A stretch of DNA of 64,000 bases from Luteimonas rhizosphaericola (GCF_029888045.1 NZ_JARXRN010000028.1:763678-827677); one strand, 5' to 3'; numbered from the stretch's first letter, positions 25,918 through 37,186 are shown. Numbers and translations: made by a program. The notes: generated from the sequence alone by a model not told the origin.

Positions 25918-28900
25918 ATGACCACGCCGCTGCGTCGCCGCCTGCGGCTCGCGCGCCGCGGCGCCTGGTACGTCGTGGTGCTGGCCCTGGTGCTGGCCGC
26001 GCTTGCGGCCGGGGCGGTAAGCCGTCTGCTGCCGCTGGCCGAGCGGCATCCCGACCGGGTCGCGGCGTGGCTGACCGAACGCGCCGGCCGGGCGATCGCG
26101 TTCGATCGCCTGGACACCGAATGGACCCGCCGCGGCCCGCTGCTGCGCGTCGACGGGCTGCGCATCGGCGAGGGCGCGGAGGCGCTGCGGATCGGCGAGG
26201 CCGAAATCCTGGTGGCGCAGTATGCCGGCCTGCTCCCCGGTCGTTCCTTCACCGAGCTGCGCCTGCGCGGCCTGCGTCTGGCGCTGCAGCGCGCCGACGA
26301 TGGCCGCTGGCGCGTCCGCGGACTGCCGGGCGACGGCCAGCCCGGCGCGGATCCGTTCGAGGCGCTCGAATCGCTGGGCGAACTGCAGGTCATCGGTGGC
26401 CGCCTGGACATCGATGCCCCGGCGCTCGGGATCCGGGCCAGCGTGCCGCGCATCGACCTCCGGCTGCAGGTGGACCAAGCGCGTACGCGCGCCGCGGCCA
26501 GGGCCTGGATCAGCGACGCGGCCCCACCGCTCGACCTGTCGCTCGACCTCGACCGCGGCGACGGCGGCGGTCGCGCCTACGCCGCCGCCATGGACGCGGA
26601 CCTTCGTGCCTGGGCGCCGCTGCTGCGTCATGCCGGCGTGGAAGTGGACGCGGGCAGCGGACGTGCGCAGGTCTGGCTGCAGCTGCACCAGCGACGGGTC
26701 AGCCGGGTCACGCTGGAGGCGGCGCTGGCGGACGTGGGCCTGCGCGGCAGCCCGCTCGCGCCGCGCCAGGCGGCGCCGCGACTGCGCCTGGGCGCGCTGG
26801 AAACGCGGGCGCGCTGGCAGGCGACCGACGACGGCTGGCGGCTGGACGCGCCGCGCCTGCGGCTGGCGCGCGAGGGAGCGCCGCAGGTGCTCGACGGGCT
26901 CGCCGTGTCGGGCGGGGCCCGCTTCGCATTGCACGCCGCGCGCATCGACGCCGGACCGCTGCTGTCGGCGCTCGCGCTGGGCGACCGGCTGGACCCGGGC
27001 CTGCGCCGCTGGCTGCTGGGCGCCACGCCGGACGCGCGCATCCACGACCTGGTGCTGGCGCGCGCGGCGGACGGCCGGCTGCGCGCGCGCGCGCGCGTCG
27101 AATCGCTGCAGATGGCCAGCGTCGGCGACACGCCGGGGCTGTCGGGGCTGGCCGGCACGCTGAGCGGCGATGCCGACGGCTTCCGGTTCGAACCCGACCC
27201 CGACGCGCGCGTGCGCTTCGACTGGCCGTCCGGGTTCGGCCCGCCGCACGAATTCACCCTGCGCGGCGATGTCGCCGGCTGGCGCGAAGGCGCGGGCCTG
27301 AAGGTCGGCACGCCGGCGCTGCGGGTGCAGGGCGATGGCTATGCCGCGGACCTGCGCGGCGGAATCTGGTTCCAGAACGACGGCACCCGGCCGGTACTGT
27401 CGCTGGCCGCGCAGGTCGACGAAGCGCAGGTGCCGGTCGCGCGACGCTTCTGGGTGCGCCACGTCATGCCCGACGCCGCCGAGCGCTGGCTCGACGCGGC
27501 GCTGGTGGCAGGCCGCGTGCGCGGCGGGCGCGCGCTGGTGGCCGGAGATCTGGACAACTGGCCCTTCAGCACGCTGCGCGGCGACCAGTACGCGGGGTTG
27601 TTCCAGGCCGACGCCCGGCTGGTGGACACGACGGTGAAGTTCCAGCCGGACTGGCCGGCGCTCGAGCGGCTCGACGGCGAGGTGCGTTTCATCAACGACG
27701 GGTTCTCGCTGCGCGGGCGCGGCGCGCTGGCTGGCGTGGAGGTGCGCGACATCGAGGCCAGGCTCGCACACTACGGCACGGCCGCGCTCGACGTGCGCGC
27801 GCGCGCCGCGGGCGATGCCGGCAAGCTGCTCGCACTGCTGCGCGGGAGCCCGCTGCGCAATGGGCTGGAGGACACGTTCGACAACCTGTCGGCCGAAGGG
27901 CCGGTCGCGGCCACCTTCGCGATGTCGCTCCCGCTCGGTGGCAGTGGCGCGCGACCCGAGATCGACGGAGAGATCGAACTCGATGGCGTCGCGCTCGGCG
28001 ACGCGCGCTGGAAGCTCGCGTTCGACCAGGTGCGCGGCCAGGCCCGTTACGACCAGCAGGGCTTCCGCGGCGACGGGCTGGCGGCGGTGCGCGACGGGCG
28101 GCCCGGCACGCTGTCGCTGCGCGCCGGCCGCGGCCACGTGAGCGAGTCCGGGGCGGCGTTCGAAGCCGATCTGGACGCGGTGCTCGCCGCCGACGACCTG
28201 CTGCAGCATGCGCCGCAGCTGGACTGGCTGGCGCCGCGCATCCGCGGCCGGTCGCGCTGGCAGGTCGGCGTGGTGGTGCCGCGCGCGACACCGGGGCGGC
28301 AGGCCGCGCCGGCGCGGCTGCAGCTGCGCTCTTCACTCGCCGGCACCGCGCTCGACCTGCCCGAGCCGGTGGCCAAGGCGGCGGGCGACACCTTGCCGAC
28401 GACGATCACCACCACGCTGCCCCTGGAAGGTGGCGAAGTCACGGTCGATCTCGGCGGGCGCCTCGCGCTGCGCGCGCGCAGCACCCCCGCGGGCACCGGC
28501 GTGCGCGTGGCGCTGGGGACGTCGCGCGTGGCGCAGGCGCCGCCTTCCACCGGGCTGGCCGCCAGCGGCCATGCGCCCGTGCTCGATGCACTGGGCTGGG
28601 CCGCGCTCGCCGGCGGCGGCGACGCGTCGGGCGCCGATGACCGCAGCGGCGACGCGATGCCGCTGCGCGGGATCGACATCACCACCGCGCAGCTGCGCCT
28701 GCTGGGCACGCGTTTCCCCGATACCCGCCTGCGCGTGGACCCGGCCGAAGGCGGCACCATGCTGCGGTTCGAGGGCGCGACGCTGACAGGCGCGCTGCGG
28801 ATTCCCCGCCAGTCCGGGGCGGCCGTCACGGGGCGCTTCTCGCGCCTGCACTGGCCGACCCCCGCGCCGCTGGCCGCGAACGGGGCCGCCGCGACCGCGA

Positions 28901-29805
28901 CCGCGACGTCCGCGCCACCGCCCGCCGACGATCGCGATGCCGTCGACCCGTCCAAGGTCCCGCCGCTGTCGCTCGACGTGGACGACTTCCGCTTCGGCAG
29001 CTTGGCGCTCGGACGCCTGGAACTGCGCACCCGGCAGACGGCGGCGGGGTTGGTGATCGAACGGCTGCAGACCCGTTCGGACCGGCAGTCGATCGAGGCG
29101 GGCGGCAGCTGGACCGGTCGCGGCGCCGATGCGCGCACGCGCCTGCAGGTGCAGGCCGACAGCCGCGACTTCGGTGAGCTGATGGCCGGCCTCGGGTTCG
29201 GTCGCGGCATCGACGGCGGCGAGGGCACCCTGAGCTTCGACGCCGGCTGGCCGCGCAGCCCGGGCGATTTCGCGCTGGGCGCGCTGCAGGGCGAACTGTC
29301 GCTCACGATCAAGGACGGGCGGCTGGTGGAAGTCGAACCCGGCGCCGGGCGGCTGCTCGGGCTGCTCAGCATCGCCCAGCTGCCGCGCCGGCTGACGCTG
29401 GACTTCAGCGACTTCTTCTCCAGGGGATTCACCTTCGACCGCCTGGGCGGCAGCGTGCGTCTGGCCAACGGCGTCGCCCGCAGCGACGACATGGCGATCG
29501 ACGGGCCGGTCGCGGAGATCCTGATGCGCGGGCGCAGCGACCTGCGCGCGCAGACCCACGACCAGACCATCGAGGTGCGGCCACGCACCGGCAACCTGTT
29601 GCCGGCGGTGGGCGCGATCGCGGGTGGGCCGGTGGGGGCGGCGGTGGGCGCCGTCGCCAATGCCATGCTGCGGCGACCGCTGGGCGAGATGGGCGCGCGC
29701 ACCTACCGCGTCACCGGCCCGTGGAAGGAACCGCAGGTGGAGGTGGTGGATCACGGCGGCGCGCCGCAGGCCGCGGCCGCGCGGCGCGAGCGTCGCGTCC
29801 ACTGA
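25918..29805 (+). CDS. yhdP: YhdP-family AsmA-like envelope protein
   Basis: A 1295-residue protein with one N-terminal membrane helix (about 17-38) and a very long periplasmic part of repeating beta strands, as in the AsmA/TamB/YhdP bridge-like proteins that move phospholipids to the outer membrane. YhdP-like segments include [44 protein letters not shown] and [15 protein letters not shown] at the end. Length matches the family (about 1270). ATG 25918 is preferred since it opens the helix; 25855 is an alternative. It follows rng by 105 nt. Confidence 0.88.
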   Translation: MTTPLRRRLRLARRGAWYVVVLALVLAALAAGAVSRLLPLAERHPDRVAAWLTERAGRAIAFDRLDTEWTRRGPLLRVDGLRIGEGAEALRIGEAEILVAQYAGLLPGRSFTELRLRGLRLALQRADDGRWRVRGLPGDGQPGADPFEALESLGELQVIGGRLDIDAPALGIRASVPRIDLRLQVDQARTRAAARAWISDAAPPLDLSLDLDRGDGGGRAYAAAMDADLRAWAPLLRHAGVEVDAGSGRAQVWLQLHQRRVSRVTLEAALADVGLRGSPLAPRQAAPRLRLGALETRARWQATDDGWRLDAPRLRLAREGAPQVLDGLAVSGGARFALHAARIDAGPLLSALALGDRLDPGLRRWLLGATPDARIHDLVLARAADGRLRARARVESLQMASVGDTPGLSGLAGTLSGDADGFRFEPDPDARVRFDWPSGFGPPHEFTLRGDVAGWREGAGLKVGTPALRVQGDGYAADLRGGIWFQNDGTRPVLSLAAQVDEAQVPVARRFWVRHVMPDAAERWLDAALVAGRVRGGRALVAGDLDNWPFSTLRGDQYAGLFQADARLVDTTVKFQPDWPALERLDGEVRFINDGFSLRGRGALAGVEVRDIEARLAHYGTAALDVRARAAGDAGKLLALLRGSPLRNGLEDTFDNLSAEGPVAATFAMSLPLGGSGARPEIDGEIELDGVALGDARWKLAFDQVRGQARYDQQGFRGDGLAAVRDGRPGTLSLRAGRGHVSESGAAFEADLDAVLAADDLLQHAPQLDWLAPRIRGRSRWQVGVVVPRATPGRQAAPARLQLRSSLAGTALDLPEPVAKAAGDTLPTTITTTLPLEGGEVTVDLGGRLALRARSTPAGTGVRVALGTSRVAQAPPSTGLAASGHAPVLDALGWAALAGGGDASGADDRSGDAMPLRGIDITTAQLRLLGTRFPDTRLRVDPAEGGTMLRFEGATLTGALRIPRQSGAAVTGRFSRLHWPTPAPLAANGAAATATATSAPPPADDRDAVDPSKVPPLSLDVDDFRFGSLALGRLELRTRQTAAGLVIERLQTRSDRQSIEAGGSWTGRGADARTRLQVQADSRDFGELMAGLGFGRGIDGGEGTLSFDAGWPRSPGDFALGALQGELSLTIKDGRLVEVEPGAGRLLGLLSIAQLPRRLTLDFSDFFSRGFTFDRLGGSVRLANGVARSDDMAIDGPVAEILMRGRSDLRAQTHDQTIEVRPRTGNLLPAVGAIAGGPVGAAVGAVANAMLRRPLGEMGARTYRVTGPWKEPQVEVVDHGGAPQAAAARRERRVH

Positions 29806-29849
29806 ACGCACCCGCGCGACGTCGGACTTGCGCTCCGCGCCACAGGCCC

Positions 29850-29855
29850 CAGACT
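29850..29855 (+). promoter_or_regulatory. -10 element of a predicted leaderless promoter (tldD)
   Basis: CAGACT, the same hexamer as before lptE, ends 6 nt before the tldD ATG at 29862. TTGCGC (29828-29833) lies 16 bp upstream as a possible -35. No ribosome-binding site is seen. Confidence 0.5.
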
Positions 29856-29861
29856 GACCGC

Positions 29862-31313
29862 ATGGAATCCGCCCAGTCACCGCTCGCCCTCGCCCAATCC
29901 CGCCTGCTATTGCCGGCCGGGCTCGACGCCCACCAGCTCGACCGCATGTTCGGCACCCTGCTCGGGCCCGGGATCGACTTCGGCGACCTGTATTTCCAGC
30001 ACTCCCGGCGCGAAAGCTGGAGCGTGGAGGACGGGATCGTCAAGGACGGCGCGCATTCAATCGAGCAGGGCGTGGGCGTGCGTGCGATCAGCGGCGAGAA
30101 GACCGGGTTCGCCTATTCCGACGACATCAACGGCGAGGCACTGCTGGAAGCGGCGCGCTCGGCGCGTGCGATCGCGCGCGAGGGCGACGCGCGTTTGCCG
30201 CGCGCGCTGGCGGTGGGCGGCGGGCGCCAGCTGTATCCGGCGCTGGATCCGGTGGATGCGCTCGACAGCGCGGCCAAGGTCGAGGCGCTGCGGCGCGTGG
30301 ACCGCGCGGTGCGCGCCGCCGATCCGCGGGTGAAGCAGGTGATGGTCAGCCTGATGGGCGGCGTCGACACCGTGCTGGTGGCGCGCAGCGACGGCGTGCT
30401 CGGCGCCGACGTGCGCCCGCTGGTGCGGCTCAACGTGCAGGTCATCGTGGAGCAGGGCGGGCGGCGCGAGAGCGGCTACGCCGGCTACGGCGGGCGCTTT
30501 TCCTACGACGAACTGCTGGCCGAGGGCCGCCCGGAGCACCACGCACGCGAGGCGCTGCGCCAGGCGCTGGTGAACCTTGACGCGGTGGACGCGCCCGCCG
30601 GCACGATGCCGGTCGTGCTCGGCAGCGGCTGGCCCGGCGTGCTGCTGCACGAGGCGGTCGGCCACGGACTGGAAGGCGACTTCAACCGCAAGGGCACGTC
30701 CACCTATGCCGGCCGCATGGGCCAGCGCGTGGCCGCGCCGGGCGTCACCATCGTCGACGACGGCACGCTCGACGGGCGCCGCGGTTCGCTCAACATCGAC
30801 GACGAGGGCACCCCGACCCAGTGCACCACGCTGATCGAGGACGGCGTGCTCACCGGCTACATGCAGGACACGCTCAACGCGCGGCTGATGGGCGTGGCGC
30901 CGACCGGCAACGGCCGCCGCGAATCGTTCGCGCACCTGGTGATGCCGCGCATGACCAATACCTACATGCTGGCCGGCACCCGCGAACGCGAGGAGATGAT
31001 CCGTTCGGTGAAGAAGGGCCTGTACGCGGTCAATTTCGGCGGCGGCCAGGTGGACATCACCAGCGGCAAGTACGTGTTCTCGGCCACCGAGGCCTACCTG
31101 ATCGAGGACGGACGCATCACCGCGCCGGTCAAGGGCGCGACCCTGATCGGCAACGGGCCGGAGACCATGCAGCGGGTGACCATGGTCGGCAACGACCTGG
31201 CGCTGGACGAGGGCGTGGGCACCTGTGGCAAGGATGGCCAGAGCGTGCCGGTCGGCGTCGGGCAGCCGTCGCTGCTGGTCTCGCAGATCACGGTGGGTGG
31301 GACGAAGGCTTGA
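29862..31313 (+). CDS. tldD: Metalloprotease TldD
   Basis: A 483-residue subunit of the TldD/TldE (PmbA) zinc protease that degrades unfolded peptides and matures some modified peptides. TldD holds the active site; the HExxxH motif is HEAVGH at 263-268, followed by GLEGD. Further conserved parts are [21 protein letters not shown] at the end. Its partner pmbA lies nearby in the same direction, separated by the reversed yjgA. Confidence 0.95.
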   Translation: MESAQSPLALAQSRLLLPAGLDAHQLDRMFGTLLGPGIDFGDLYFQHSRRESWSVEDGIVKDGAHSIEQGVGVRAISGEKTGFAYSDDINGEALLEAARSARAIAREGDARLPRALAVGGGRQLYPALDPVDALDSAAKVEALRRVDRAVRAADPRVKQVMVSLMGGVDTVLVARSDGVLGADVRPLVRLNVQVIVEQGGRRESGYAGYGGRFSYDELLAEGRPEHHAREALRQALVNLDAVDAPAGTMPVVLGSGWPGVLLHEAVGHGLEGDFNRKGTSTYAGRMGQRVAAPGVTIVDDGTLDGRRGSLNIDDEGTPTQCTTLIEDGVLTGYMQDTLNARLMGVAPTGNGRRESFAHLVMPRMTNTYMLAGTREREEMIRSVKKGLYAVNFGGGQVDITSGKYVFSATEAYLIEDGRITAPVKGATLIGNGPETMQRVTMVGNDLALDEGVGTCGKDGQSVPVGVGQPSLLVSQITVGGTKA

Positions 31314-31399
31314 GCGCCGCAGTGCGAGGCCGCGTGCACGGGCCCGCGCCGGCGAGGGCTGCGATCGCGCGGTCCGGCATGCGCCGGAGGCGCAGAGCG

Positions 31400-31978
31400 T
31401 CAGGTGTCCTGGTCGTCGCGACGCGCAGTGCCGGTATCGGCGTCGGCGCTCGTATCCATTCCCGCCGCAAGCAGATCGCGCACTTCGCGGAACAGTTCGC
31501 GGAAGGCCTTCGGCGGCCTGTTGCGGCTGCGCTCATCCGCCGCGTTGCGCGCCAGCTGGCGAAGCTTCTGCCGGTCCGCCTGCGGATGTTCGGCCAGCAG
31601 TTCGGCCAGCGCGGCGTCGCCTTCCTCCAGCAGCCGCTCGCGCCAGCGCTCCGCGCGGTGCAGCAGCGCGGTTTCCTGTCGCGCGGCCTCGCCGCCCGCG
31701 TCGAGCGCATCGCGGATCGCATCCAGTACCGCGTCGTCCTCGCGCCGCATCTGCTTGGCCAGGAACGCCAGCTGGCGCTTGTGCGCGATGTGCGAGGTGA
31801 TGCGGCGGGTCTCGGCGATGTGCGGCAGGAGCGATTCGGGCACCGGCAGCTTCGCCAGCCGGCCCGGCTCGAGTTCCGACAGCCGGGACGCGAGCGCGAG
31901 CACGTCCAGCGCCTCGCGCCGTTGCTGGCTGCGGCTGGGCGCCAGGAAGTCGCCGGTGTCCTCGTCCTTTCCTCTCAT
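31400..31978 (-). CDS. yjgA: Ribosome-associated protein YjgA/DarP (DUF615)
   Basis: A 192-residue helical protein that assists late 50S ribosome assembly. Family segments are [43 protein letters not shown] and [14 protein letters not shown]. Two starts are possible: ATG 31996, which would overlap the pmbA start, and ATG 31978. I prefer 31978 because TATCCT ends exactly 6 nt before it, matching the other leaderless genes here. The divergent yjgA-pmbA pair is conserved in proteobacteria. Confidence 0.92.
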   Translation of the reverse strand: MRGKDEDTGDFLAPSRSQQRREALDVLALASRLSELEPGRLAKLPVPESLLPHIAETRRITSHIAHKRQLAFLAKQMRREDDAVLDAIRDALDAGGEAARQETALLHRAERWRERLLEEGDAALAELLAEHPQADRQKLRQLARNAADERSRNRPPKAFRELFREVRDLLAAGMDTSADADTGTARRDDQDT

Positions 31979-31984
31979 CGCATC

Positions 31985-31990
31985 AGGATA
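31985..31990 (-). promoter_or_regulatory. -10 element of a predicted leaderless promoter (yjgA)
   Basis: TATCCT on the minus strand ends 6 nt before the ATG at 31978. This places the start of transcription at the start codon and argues against the longer start at 31996. Confidence 0.5.
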
Positions 31991-31995
31991 AGCCA

Positions 31996-33369
31996 TTGAA
32001 CAGCGTTGCCGTTCCCGCCGCCGACGACAGCCAGGCGCGCCTCGACCATCTGCAGGGCCTCGCCGCGCGCCTGCTCGAGGCCTGCCGCGCCCAGGGCGCC
32101 GACCAGGCCGAGGTGTCTTGCACCGAGGAACGCGGCCTGAGCGTGAACGTGCGCATGGGCGAGGTGGAGACGGTGGAATCCACCCGCGACCGCGGCATCG
32201 GCGTGACCGTGTACTTCGGCAAGCGCAAGGGCAGCGCCAGCACCGCGGACCTGCGCGAACCCAGTCTGGACGCCACGGTTGCCCAGGCCTGCGCGATCGC
32301 GCGCCACACCGAGGACGATCCCGCCGCCGGGCTCGCCGATGCCGAGCTGATGGCCCGCCCCGGTCCCGAAGGCTGGCCGGACTTCGACGACTGGCACCCG
32401 TGGATGCTCGAGGCCGACCACGCGGTCGACCTCGCGCTCGCCTGCGAGGCCGCCGGCCGCGAGGCCGATCCCCGCATCGCCAACTCCGATGGCGCCTCGA
32501 CCAGCACCAGCGCCTCGCTGGGCGTCTATGCCAATTCGCACGGCTTCATCGGCGCCGAGCGCGGCACCCACCACAGCATCGGCTGCGCCCTGATCGCCGG
32601 ACAGGGCGCCGACATGCAGCGCGACGGCTGGTACAGCTACGCCCTCGCCCCGGAGGACCTGGAGGCACCTGCATCGATCGGCCGCCGCGCCGCGCAGCGC
32701 GCCCTTGCGCGGATGGAGCCGCGCGCAATGCCGACCGGCACCTATCCGGTGCTGTTCAGCGCAGAGGTGGCGCGCTCGCTGGTCGGCCACCTGCTGGGCG
32801 CGGTGTCGGGCGGCGCGCTGTACCGGCGCGCGAGCTTCCTGGTCGACAGCCTCGGCCAGCGGCTGTTCCCGGACTGGTTCGCGATCCACGAAGATCCCTT
32901 TCTGCGCCGGGGCCTGCGCTCGGGCGCCTGGGACAGCGAAGGCGTGGCGACGCGCGCGTCCGCGCTGGTCGAGGGCGGCGTCCTGCAGCGCTACGTGCTT
33001 GGCAGCTACTCCGCGCGGCGGCTGGGCCTGCAGTCCACGGGCAACGCCGGCGGCGTGCACAACCTCGCCGTCGCGGCGAACGCCGGTGGCTTCGAAGCGA
33101 TGGTCGCGGGCATGGGCGACGGCCTGGTGGTCACCGAACTGATGGGGCAGGGCGTGAACCCGGTGACGGGCGATTATTCGCGCGGCGCGGCCGGATTCCG
33201 GGTGGAGGGCGGTGCGATCACGCATCCGGTCGACGGCATCACCATCGCCGGCAACCTGCGGGACATGTTCCAGGCGATCGAGGCCGTGGGCGGCGACGTC
33301 GATCCGCGCTCGCACATCCGCACCGGTTCGGTCCTGGTGGGCAGGATGACCGTAGCCGGTTCAGATTGA
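31996..33369 (+). CDS. pmbA: Metalloprotease subunit PmbA/TldE
   Basis: A 457-residue partner of TldD. It lacks HExxxH, as expected for TldE. Typical parts are [20 protein letters not shown] near the start, [18 protein letters not shown] and [25 protein letters not shown]. The start appears to be TTG 31996 with AGGA upstream; no ATG or GTG precedes the conserved N-terminus. With TldD it forms the heterodimeric protease. Confidence 0.92.
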   Translation: MNSVAVPAADDSQARLDHLQGLAARLLEACRAQGADQAEVSCTEERGLSVNVRMGEVETVESTRDRGIGVTVYFGKRKGSASTADLREPSLDATVAQACAIARHTEDDPAAGLADAELMARPGPEGWPDFDDWHPWMLEADHAVDLALACEAAGREADPRIANSDGASTSTSASLGVYANSHGFIGAERGTHHSIGCALIAGQGADMQRDGWYSYALAPEDLEAPASIGRRAAQRALARMEPRAMPTGTYPVLFSAEVARSLVGHLLGAVSGGALYRRASFLVDSLGQRLFPDWFAIHEDPFLRRGLRSGAWDSEGVATRASALVEGGVLQRYVLGSYSARRLGLQSTGNAGGVHNLAVAANAGGFEAMVAGMGDGLVVTELMGQGVNPVTGDYSRGAAGFRVEGGAITHPVDGITIAGNLRDMFQAIEAVGGDVDPRSHIRTGSVLVGRMTVAGSD

Positions 33370-33386
33370 CGTTATGCTAGGACAGC

Positions 33387-33410
33387 CGCGCGACGGAGGG
33401 GCGTCGCGCG
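33387..33410 (+). terminator. 9-bp perfect hairpin after pmbA
   Basis: CGCGCGACG (33387-33395) pairs with CGTCGCGCG (33402-33410) around a 6-nt loop. It may end pmbA transcription or lie in the leader of the next gene. No U-tract follows. Confidence 0.4.
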
Positions 33411-33446
33411 AGCCGTGCTTCCATCAACTTCCGGGGACAAGAGCGC

Positions 33447-33806
33447 ATGAACGATTTCAATCCCGTCCAGGGCAGCGCCGCGAGCCAGGACGACCGTACC
33501 GTCGCGATGCTGACGCATCTGTCGGGCATCATCCTGGGTTTCATCGTGCCGCTGGTGGTGTGGCTGATCAACAAGGACAAGGCCGACAAGGGATTCCTGA
33601 TCAGCCAGTCGAAGGAAGCGCTGAACTTCCAGATCACGCTGCTGTTCGGCTACATCATCGGCATGGTGCTGTCGATCATCCTGATCGGCGCGCTGCTGAA
33701 CTTCCTGATCTGGATCGTGTGCATCATCTTCAGCATCATCGCCGGACTCGCCGCCAACAAGGGCGAGGACTACCGCTATCCGTTCGCGATCCGCCTGATC
33801 AACTGA
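33447..33806 (+). CDS. DUF4870 membrane protein (first copy)
   Basis: A 119-residue protein with three hydrophobic segments. It shows the DUF4870 pattern: AMLTHLSGIILGFIVPLVVWL, then KGFLISQSKEALNFQITLL and the C-terminal GEDYRYPFAIRLI. The function of the family is unknown. The ribosome site is GGGGACAAG. It is followed by two hairpins and then by a second member of the same family. Confidence 0.9.
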   Translation: MNDFNPVQGSAASQDDRTVAMLTHLSGIILGFIVPLVVWLINKDKADKGFLISQSKEALNFQITLLFGYIIGMVLSIILIGALLNFLIWIVCIIFSIIAGLAANKGEDYRYPFAIRLIN

Positions 33807-33818
33807 TCGGAGCGAGGC

Positions 33819-33866
33819 GCCCGGACGTCGCCTGCGGCGCGTCCGGGCGACGCCTGCCGCAGGCGT
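33819..33866 (+). terminator. Two hairpins after the first DUF4870 gene
   Basis: GCCCGGACG (33819-33827) pairs with CGTCCGGGC (33840-33848), with a nested CGCC/GGCG stem. ACGCCTG (33850-33856) then pairs with CAGGCGT (33860-33866). They start 12 nt after the stop. No U-tract is seen. Confidence 0.45.
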
Positions 33867-33971
33867 GGCGCGTCGCCGGACACGCGCATAGGGCATCAGT
33901 TGGGTTGAGTTCCCGGCGGGCGGTCGCATCCTCGTTCCTGCGCCGGACGGTTTCCGGCGGGGAGCACCGCC

Positions 33972-34412
33972 ATGCATGCGATGTCGCATCGTGAACACGC
34001 CACTTCGACCGACCGCCAGTGGGCGGCCGGCACGCACGTCGCCGCGCTGGTCCTGGCGCTGCTGACCAGCTGGACCGCCGGATTCGCCGGCATGCTCGCC
34101 GCTGGCGTGGTCTACCTGCTCAAGCGCGACGAGGCGCCGTTCATCGCCGCGCACGCGCGCGAGGCGTTCAACTTCAACCTCAGCATGTTCCTGTACGCCT
34201 GCGCCGTGTGCGTGGCGGGCCTGCTGCTGCTGGGCGCCACCGTGCTCACGCTGGGCATCGGCCTGATCGTGACCCTGCCGGCCGGCCTGGTGCTGCCGGT
34301 GGCGGTCGCCGCGATCGCGGTGATGTGGCTGGTGTGCAGCATCGTCGCCGCCACGAAGGCGTGGAATGGCGAGGAGTACCGCTATCCGCTGACGCTGCGC
34401 CTGCTGGGCTGA
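33972..34412 (+). CDS. DUF4870 membrane protein (second copy)
   Basis: A 146-residue paralogue of the preceding gene. Shared features are the helix pattern, FIAAHAREAFNFNLSMFLYA in place of SKEALNFQITLL, and GEEYRYPLTLRLL at the end. The start ATG 33972 follows GGGGAG; ATG 33981 is an alternative. It arose by tandem duplication or was recruited beside its relative, and it is clearly diverged. Confidence 0.85.
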   Translation: MHAMSHREHATSTDRQWAAGTHVAALVLALLTSWTAGFAGMLAAGVVYLLKRDEAPFIAAHAREAFNFNLSMFLYACAVCVAGLLLLGATVLTLGIGLIVTLPAGLVLPVAVAAIAVMWLVCSIVAATKAWNGEEYRYPLTLRLLG

Positions 34413-34619
34413 CGCGCGCGAGGGGCGGGCGCGGACGGACCGGGTGCCGTTCGCGCCAGCGGTCGCCGTGGTTCGGAATCCGCTCGCTCGTCCGGTCGTC
34501 AAGACGGGCGGGCCGACGCGCTTCGAATCGCTTATCGACCGGCGCCGAGCGGGTCACGCTGCGCGCGGGCGCAGCCCATGCGACGGCAGCCATGCCGACG
34601 GCTGCGCATGCCTGCTACG

Positions 34620-35525
34620 TCAGTGATCGCGCTCGATCACGCGGCGGCCCAGCGCCGCCAGCGCACGCGTGTCGCCACTGCAGCCGGCGAGTGCGTCCTG
34701 CATCCGCTGGGCCAGCTCGCGCAGGCGCGCGCGCGAAGCCTCGACCCCGATAAGGGCGGGGAAGGTGGCCTTGTCCTGCGCCGCGTCCTTGCCGGCGGTC
34801 TTGCCCAGCGTGGCGCTGTCGCCTTCGATGTCGAGCAGGTCGTCGCGGATCTGGAACGCGAGGCCCAGCGCATCGGCGTAGCGGTCGAGCGCCGAGCGCG
34901 TCGCGGCATCGGCCGCGGCCGCCAGCGCGCCGAGTCGCACCGCGGCGCGCAGCAGCGCGCCGGTCTTCATCGCGTGCAGGCGTTCGAGCGCGTCGAGCGT
35001 GATCGGCGCGCCGCCGGTGGCCGCGAGGTCGAAGGCCTGGCCGCCGCACATGCCGGCCGCGCCGGAGGCGGATGCGAGTTCCGCCAGCATGGCGACGCGG
35101 CGCGCATCGGCCAGCGGCGCATGCGCCAGCAGCGAAAACGCCAGTGCCTGCAGCGCATCGCCGGCGACGATCGCGGTCGCTTCGCCGTGCGCCACATGGA
35201 CCGTGGGCTGGCCGCGGCGCAGGGCGTCGTCGTCCAGCGCGGGCAGGTCGTCGTGCACCAGCGAGTAGGCGTGCACCAGTTCGACCGCGGCAGCGGCGGC
35301 GTCGAGATCGTCCTCGCGCGCGCCGCAGGCCGTGCCCGTCGCGTAGACCAGCTGCGGCCGCATGCGCTTGCCGCCGAGCAGCACCGCGTGGCGCATGGCC
35401 GCGAGCAGGGCCGGTTCGGTGCCGTCCAGGCCGTCGAGCGCGGAAGCCAGCGCCGCGTCGACGCGCGCGCGCCAGGCGTCCATGCGCGGATCGGCGCCGG
35501 GCTGTGCCGGTTCAGGCCTCGCCAT
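34620..35525 (-). CDS. ispA: (2E,6E)-Farnesyl diphosphate synthase
   Basis: A 301-residue prenyltransferase making farnesyl diphosphate from IPP and DMAPP/GPP. The first aspartate-rich motif is DDLPALDDD and the second DDLLD, with [14 protein letters not shown] upstream. It overlaps the end of xseB by 14 nt when ATG 35525 is used; ATG 35483 is an alternative without overlap. The usual neighbour dxs does not follow. Confidence 0.93.
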   Translation of the reverse strand: MARPEPAQPGADPRMDAWRARVDAALASALDGLDGTEPALLAAMRHAVLLGGKRMRPQLVYATGTACGAREDDLDAAAAAVELVHAYSLVHDDLPALDDDALRRGQPTVHVAHGEATAIVAGDALQALAFSLLAHAPLADARRVAMLAELASASGAAGMCGGQAFDLAATGGAPITLDALERLHAMKTGALLRAAVRLGALAAAADAATRSALDRYADALGLAFQIRDDLLDIEGDSATLGKTAGKDAAQDKATFPALIGVEASRARLRELAQRMQDALAGCSGDTRALAALGRRVIERDH

Positions 35526-35775
35526 CGGCGAGGCCGGGGAAGGGCTCGGCGCGCTCGGGGGCGTCGGGATCGGTGAGCAGGCGCACGCGCAGTTCGGCCT
35601 GCTCCAGCGCCTGCTGGCAGCGGCGGTACAGGCCCACGCCGCGCTCGTAGGCGGCGAGGGATTCTTCCAGGCTCATCTCGCCGTGCTCCATCTTCTCCAC
35701 CAGTTGCTCGAGCTGGTCGAGCGAGGCTTCGAAGTCGGCCACCGGCGAGGGTTCGTTGGCGGGTTTGCGGACCAT
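35512..35775 (-). CDS. xseB: Exodeoxyribonuclease VII small subunit
   Basis: An 87-residue helical subunit of ExoVII, which degrades single-stranded DNA with XseA. The signature is [33 protein letters not shown]. It is coupled to ispA by overlap. No ribosome site is seen; TACACT ends 6 nt before the ATG, so the xseB-ispA unit may have a leaderless promoter of its own. XseA is not in the window. Confidence 0.93.
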   Translation of the reverse strand: MVRKPANEPSPVADFEASLDQLEQLVEKMEHGEMSLEESLAAYERGVGLYRRCQQALEQAELRVRLLTDPDAPERAEPFPGLADGEA

Positions 35776-35781
35776 GCGTGC

Positions 35782-35787
35782 AGTGTA
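35782..35787 (-). promoter_or_regulatory. -10 element of a predicted leaderless promoter (xseB-ispA)
   Basis: TACACT on the minus strand ends exactly 6 nt before the xseB ATG at 35775, in the 35-nt gap after tilS. No Shine-Dalgarno sequence is present. Confidence 0.5.
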
Positions 35788-35810
35788 AGGCAGCGCATGG
35801 CGGGTGCGCG

Positions 35811-37163
35811 TTACGCGCCCGCGATGCCGCTCCAGTGCAGCCGCCGGCCGGCGTCGCGCAGCCAGCGGTCGAAGCGCGCCGACAGCGCGAGATCGCCGGC
35901 TGCGAGCAGGACCCCGTCGGCGTCGGACAACAGCGGCAGCCGGGCGCGGATCCACGGCGGCACGCCCAGGTCCTGCAGCACGTGCTTGAGCGCATGCGAG
36001 TGGCGGCGGCCCGGCAGGGTGATGCGCTCGCCGCCCTGTCGCGCACCGACCACGATCCCGCCCGGGCACAGCCTGCGCAGTCCGGAGAGGCCGTTGGCCC
36101 GCGCCGCGAGCGGATCCGGGCCGCGTCCCGCTGGCTGCAGCGACAGCGTACCGCTGCCTGGCCACGACAGCGGGGCCTGTCCATCCCAGCGCAGCCGCAG
36201 GTCGCGCTGGACCGGCGGCAGCGCGCGGCCGGCCCACAGCAGGCCGCGCCAGTACCGGATCTCCGCCGTCCGCCAGGCGAATACGGAGGCTTCGCCGGCG
36301 TCGTCGCCGTCCAGCCACGCATCGATCAGGGCCACGCCGCGCGCGGGCAGCGGCGGCAGGCCCGCGCGTTCCGTCCACAGGCGCAGCACGCGCGCACGCC
36401 GCGCCGCGGGCAGGGCCGTCAGCCGCGCCCCGTGGAGGCATCGCTCGTCGATGGTGCCCACATCCGCGAGCGCGCGTGCGTCCTCCGCTCCGAGCAGGTT
36501 CGCGGCATCGTGCTGCAGGCGCGCGGCGCGCGCGAACGCGCCATCGACCTCCGGCCAGCGGGCGCGCAGGCGCGGCACGACGTGCAGGCGCAGGTAGTTG
36601 CGGTCGGCCGTGTCGCTCGCGTTCGAGGGATCGTCGATCCAGTCCAGGCCCCGGGCGCGGGCGTAGTCGCGCACTGCCTGGCGCGGCGTGTCCAGCAGCG
36701 GCCGCCACAGCCAGCCGCGACCGAACGCGCGCCAGGGCCGCATCGCGGCCAGACCCTCGACGCCCGACGCGCGCAGCGCACGCAGCAGGAAGGTCTCGGC
36801 CTGGTCGTCGCGATGGTGCGCCAGCACCAGCACTTCGCCGTCCTCCAGCGCTTCGGCGAATGCCGAATGGCGGGCCAGCCGGGCCGCGCCCTCGGGGCCC
36901 TCGCGGGCGTCGGCCGGCACCTCGACCCGCGTGGTCACCAGCGCCACGCCCCAGTCCGCGCAGGTGCGCGCGCAGTACGCGGCCCAGGCGTCGGCATCGG
37001 GGTGCAGCCCGTGGTGGACGTGGATCGCGCGCAGGCCCCGGCGGCGGAGGTCCGGGTCGTGCGCGAGACGATGCAGCAGCACGGTCGAATCGAGGCCACC
37101 GCTGTAGCCCACCAGCAGCGGACCATCGTGCGCGGACGCAGGCAGCGGGAAGAAGCCGGTCAC
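35811..37163 (-). CDS. tilS: tRNA(Ile)-lysidine synthase
   Basis: A 450-residue enzyme that converts C34 of the AUA-reading tRNA-Ile to lysidine. The PP-loop SGGLDST is at 21-27, followed by [14 protein letters not shown] and [14 protein letters not shown], all typical of TilS. The C-terminal TilS domains are present ([24 protein letters not shown]). The start is GTG 37163, giving a normal N-terminus; no ATG fits. It follows the methyltransferase by 23 nt. Confidence 0.93.
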   Translation of the reverse strand: MTGFFPLPASAHDGPLLVGYSGGLDSTVLLHRLAHDPDLRRRGLRAIHVHHGLHPDADAWAAYCARTCADWGVALVTTRVEVPADAREGPEGAARLARHSAFAEALEDGEVLVLAHHRDDQAETFLLRALRASGVEGLAAMRPWRAFGRGWLWRPLLDTPRQAVRDYARARGLDWIDDPSNASDTADRNYLRLHVVPRLRARWPEVDGAFARAARLQHDAANLLGAEDARALADVGTIDERCLHGARLTALPAARRARVLRLWTERAGLPPLPARGVALIDAWLDGDDAGEASVFAWRTAEIRYWRGLLWAGRALPPVQRDLRLRWDGQAPLSWPGSGTLSLQPAGRGPDPLAARANGLSGLRRLCPGGIVVGARQGGERITLPGRRHSHALKHVLQDLGVPPWIRARLPLLSDADGVLLAAGDLALSARFDRWLRDAGRRLHWSGIAGA

Positions 37164-37186
37164 GGCGGTCGCCTCGCGCCGGCGCG

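Noticed and set aside
24217-28209. 1330-codon open frame on the minus strand opposite rng and yhdP
   Set aside because: A shadow frame of high-GC coding DNA that spans two well-recognised genes; its sequence is low-complexity and matches no family I know.
33366-33379. TTGACG and TATGCT between pmbA and the DUF4870 gene as a promoter
   Set aside because: The two hexamers are only 2 bp apart and cannot form one promoter. Either alone lacks a partner.
34413-34619. Possible small gene in the 207-bp gap between the DUF4870 pair and ispA
   Set aside because: Short open frames there are Arg-rich shadows without ribosome sites; nothing supports a gene or RNA.
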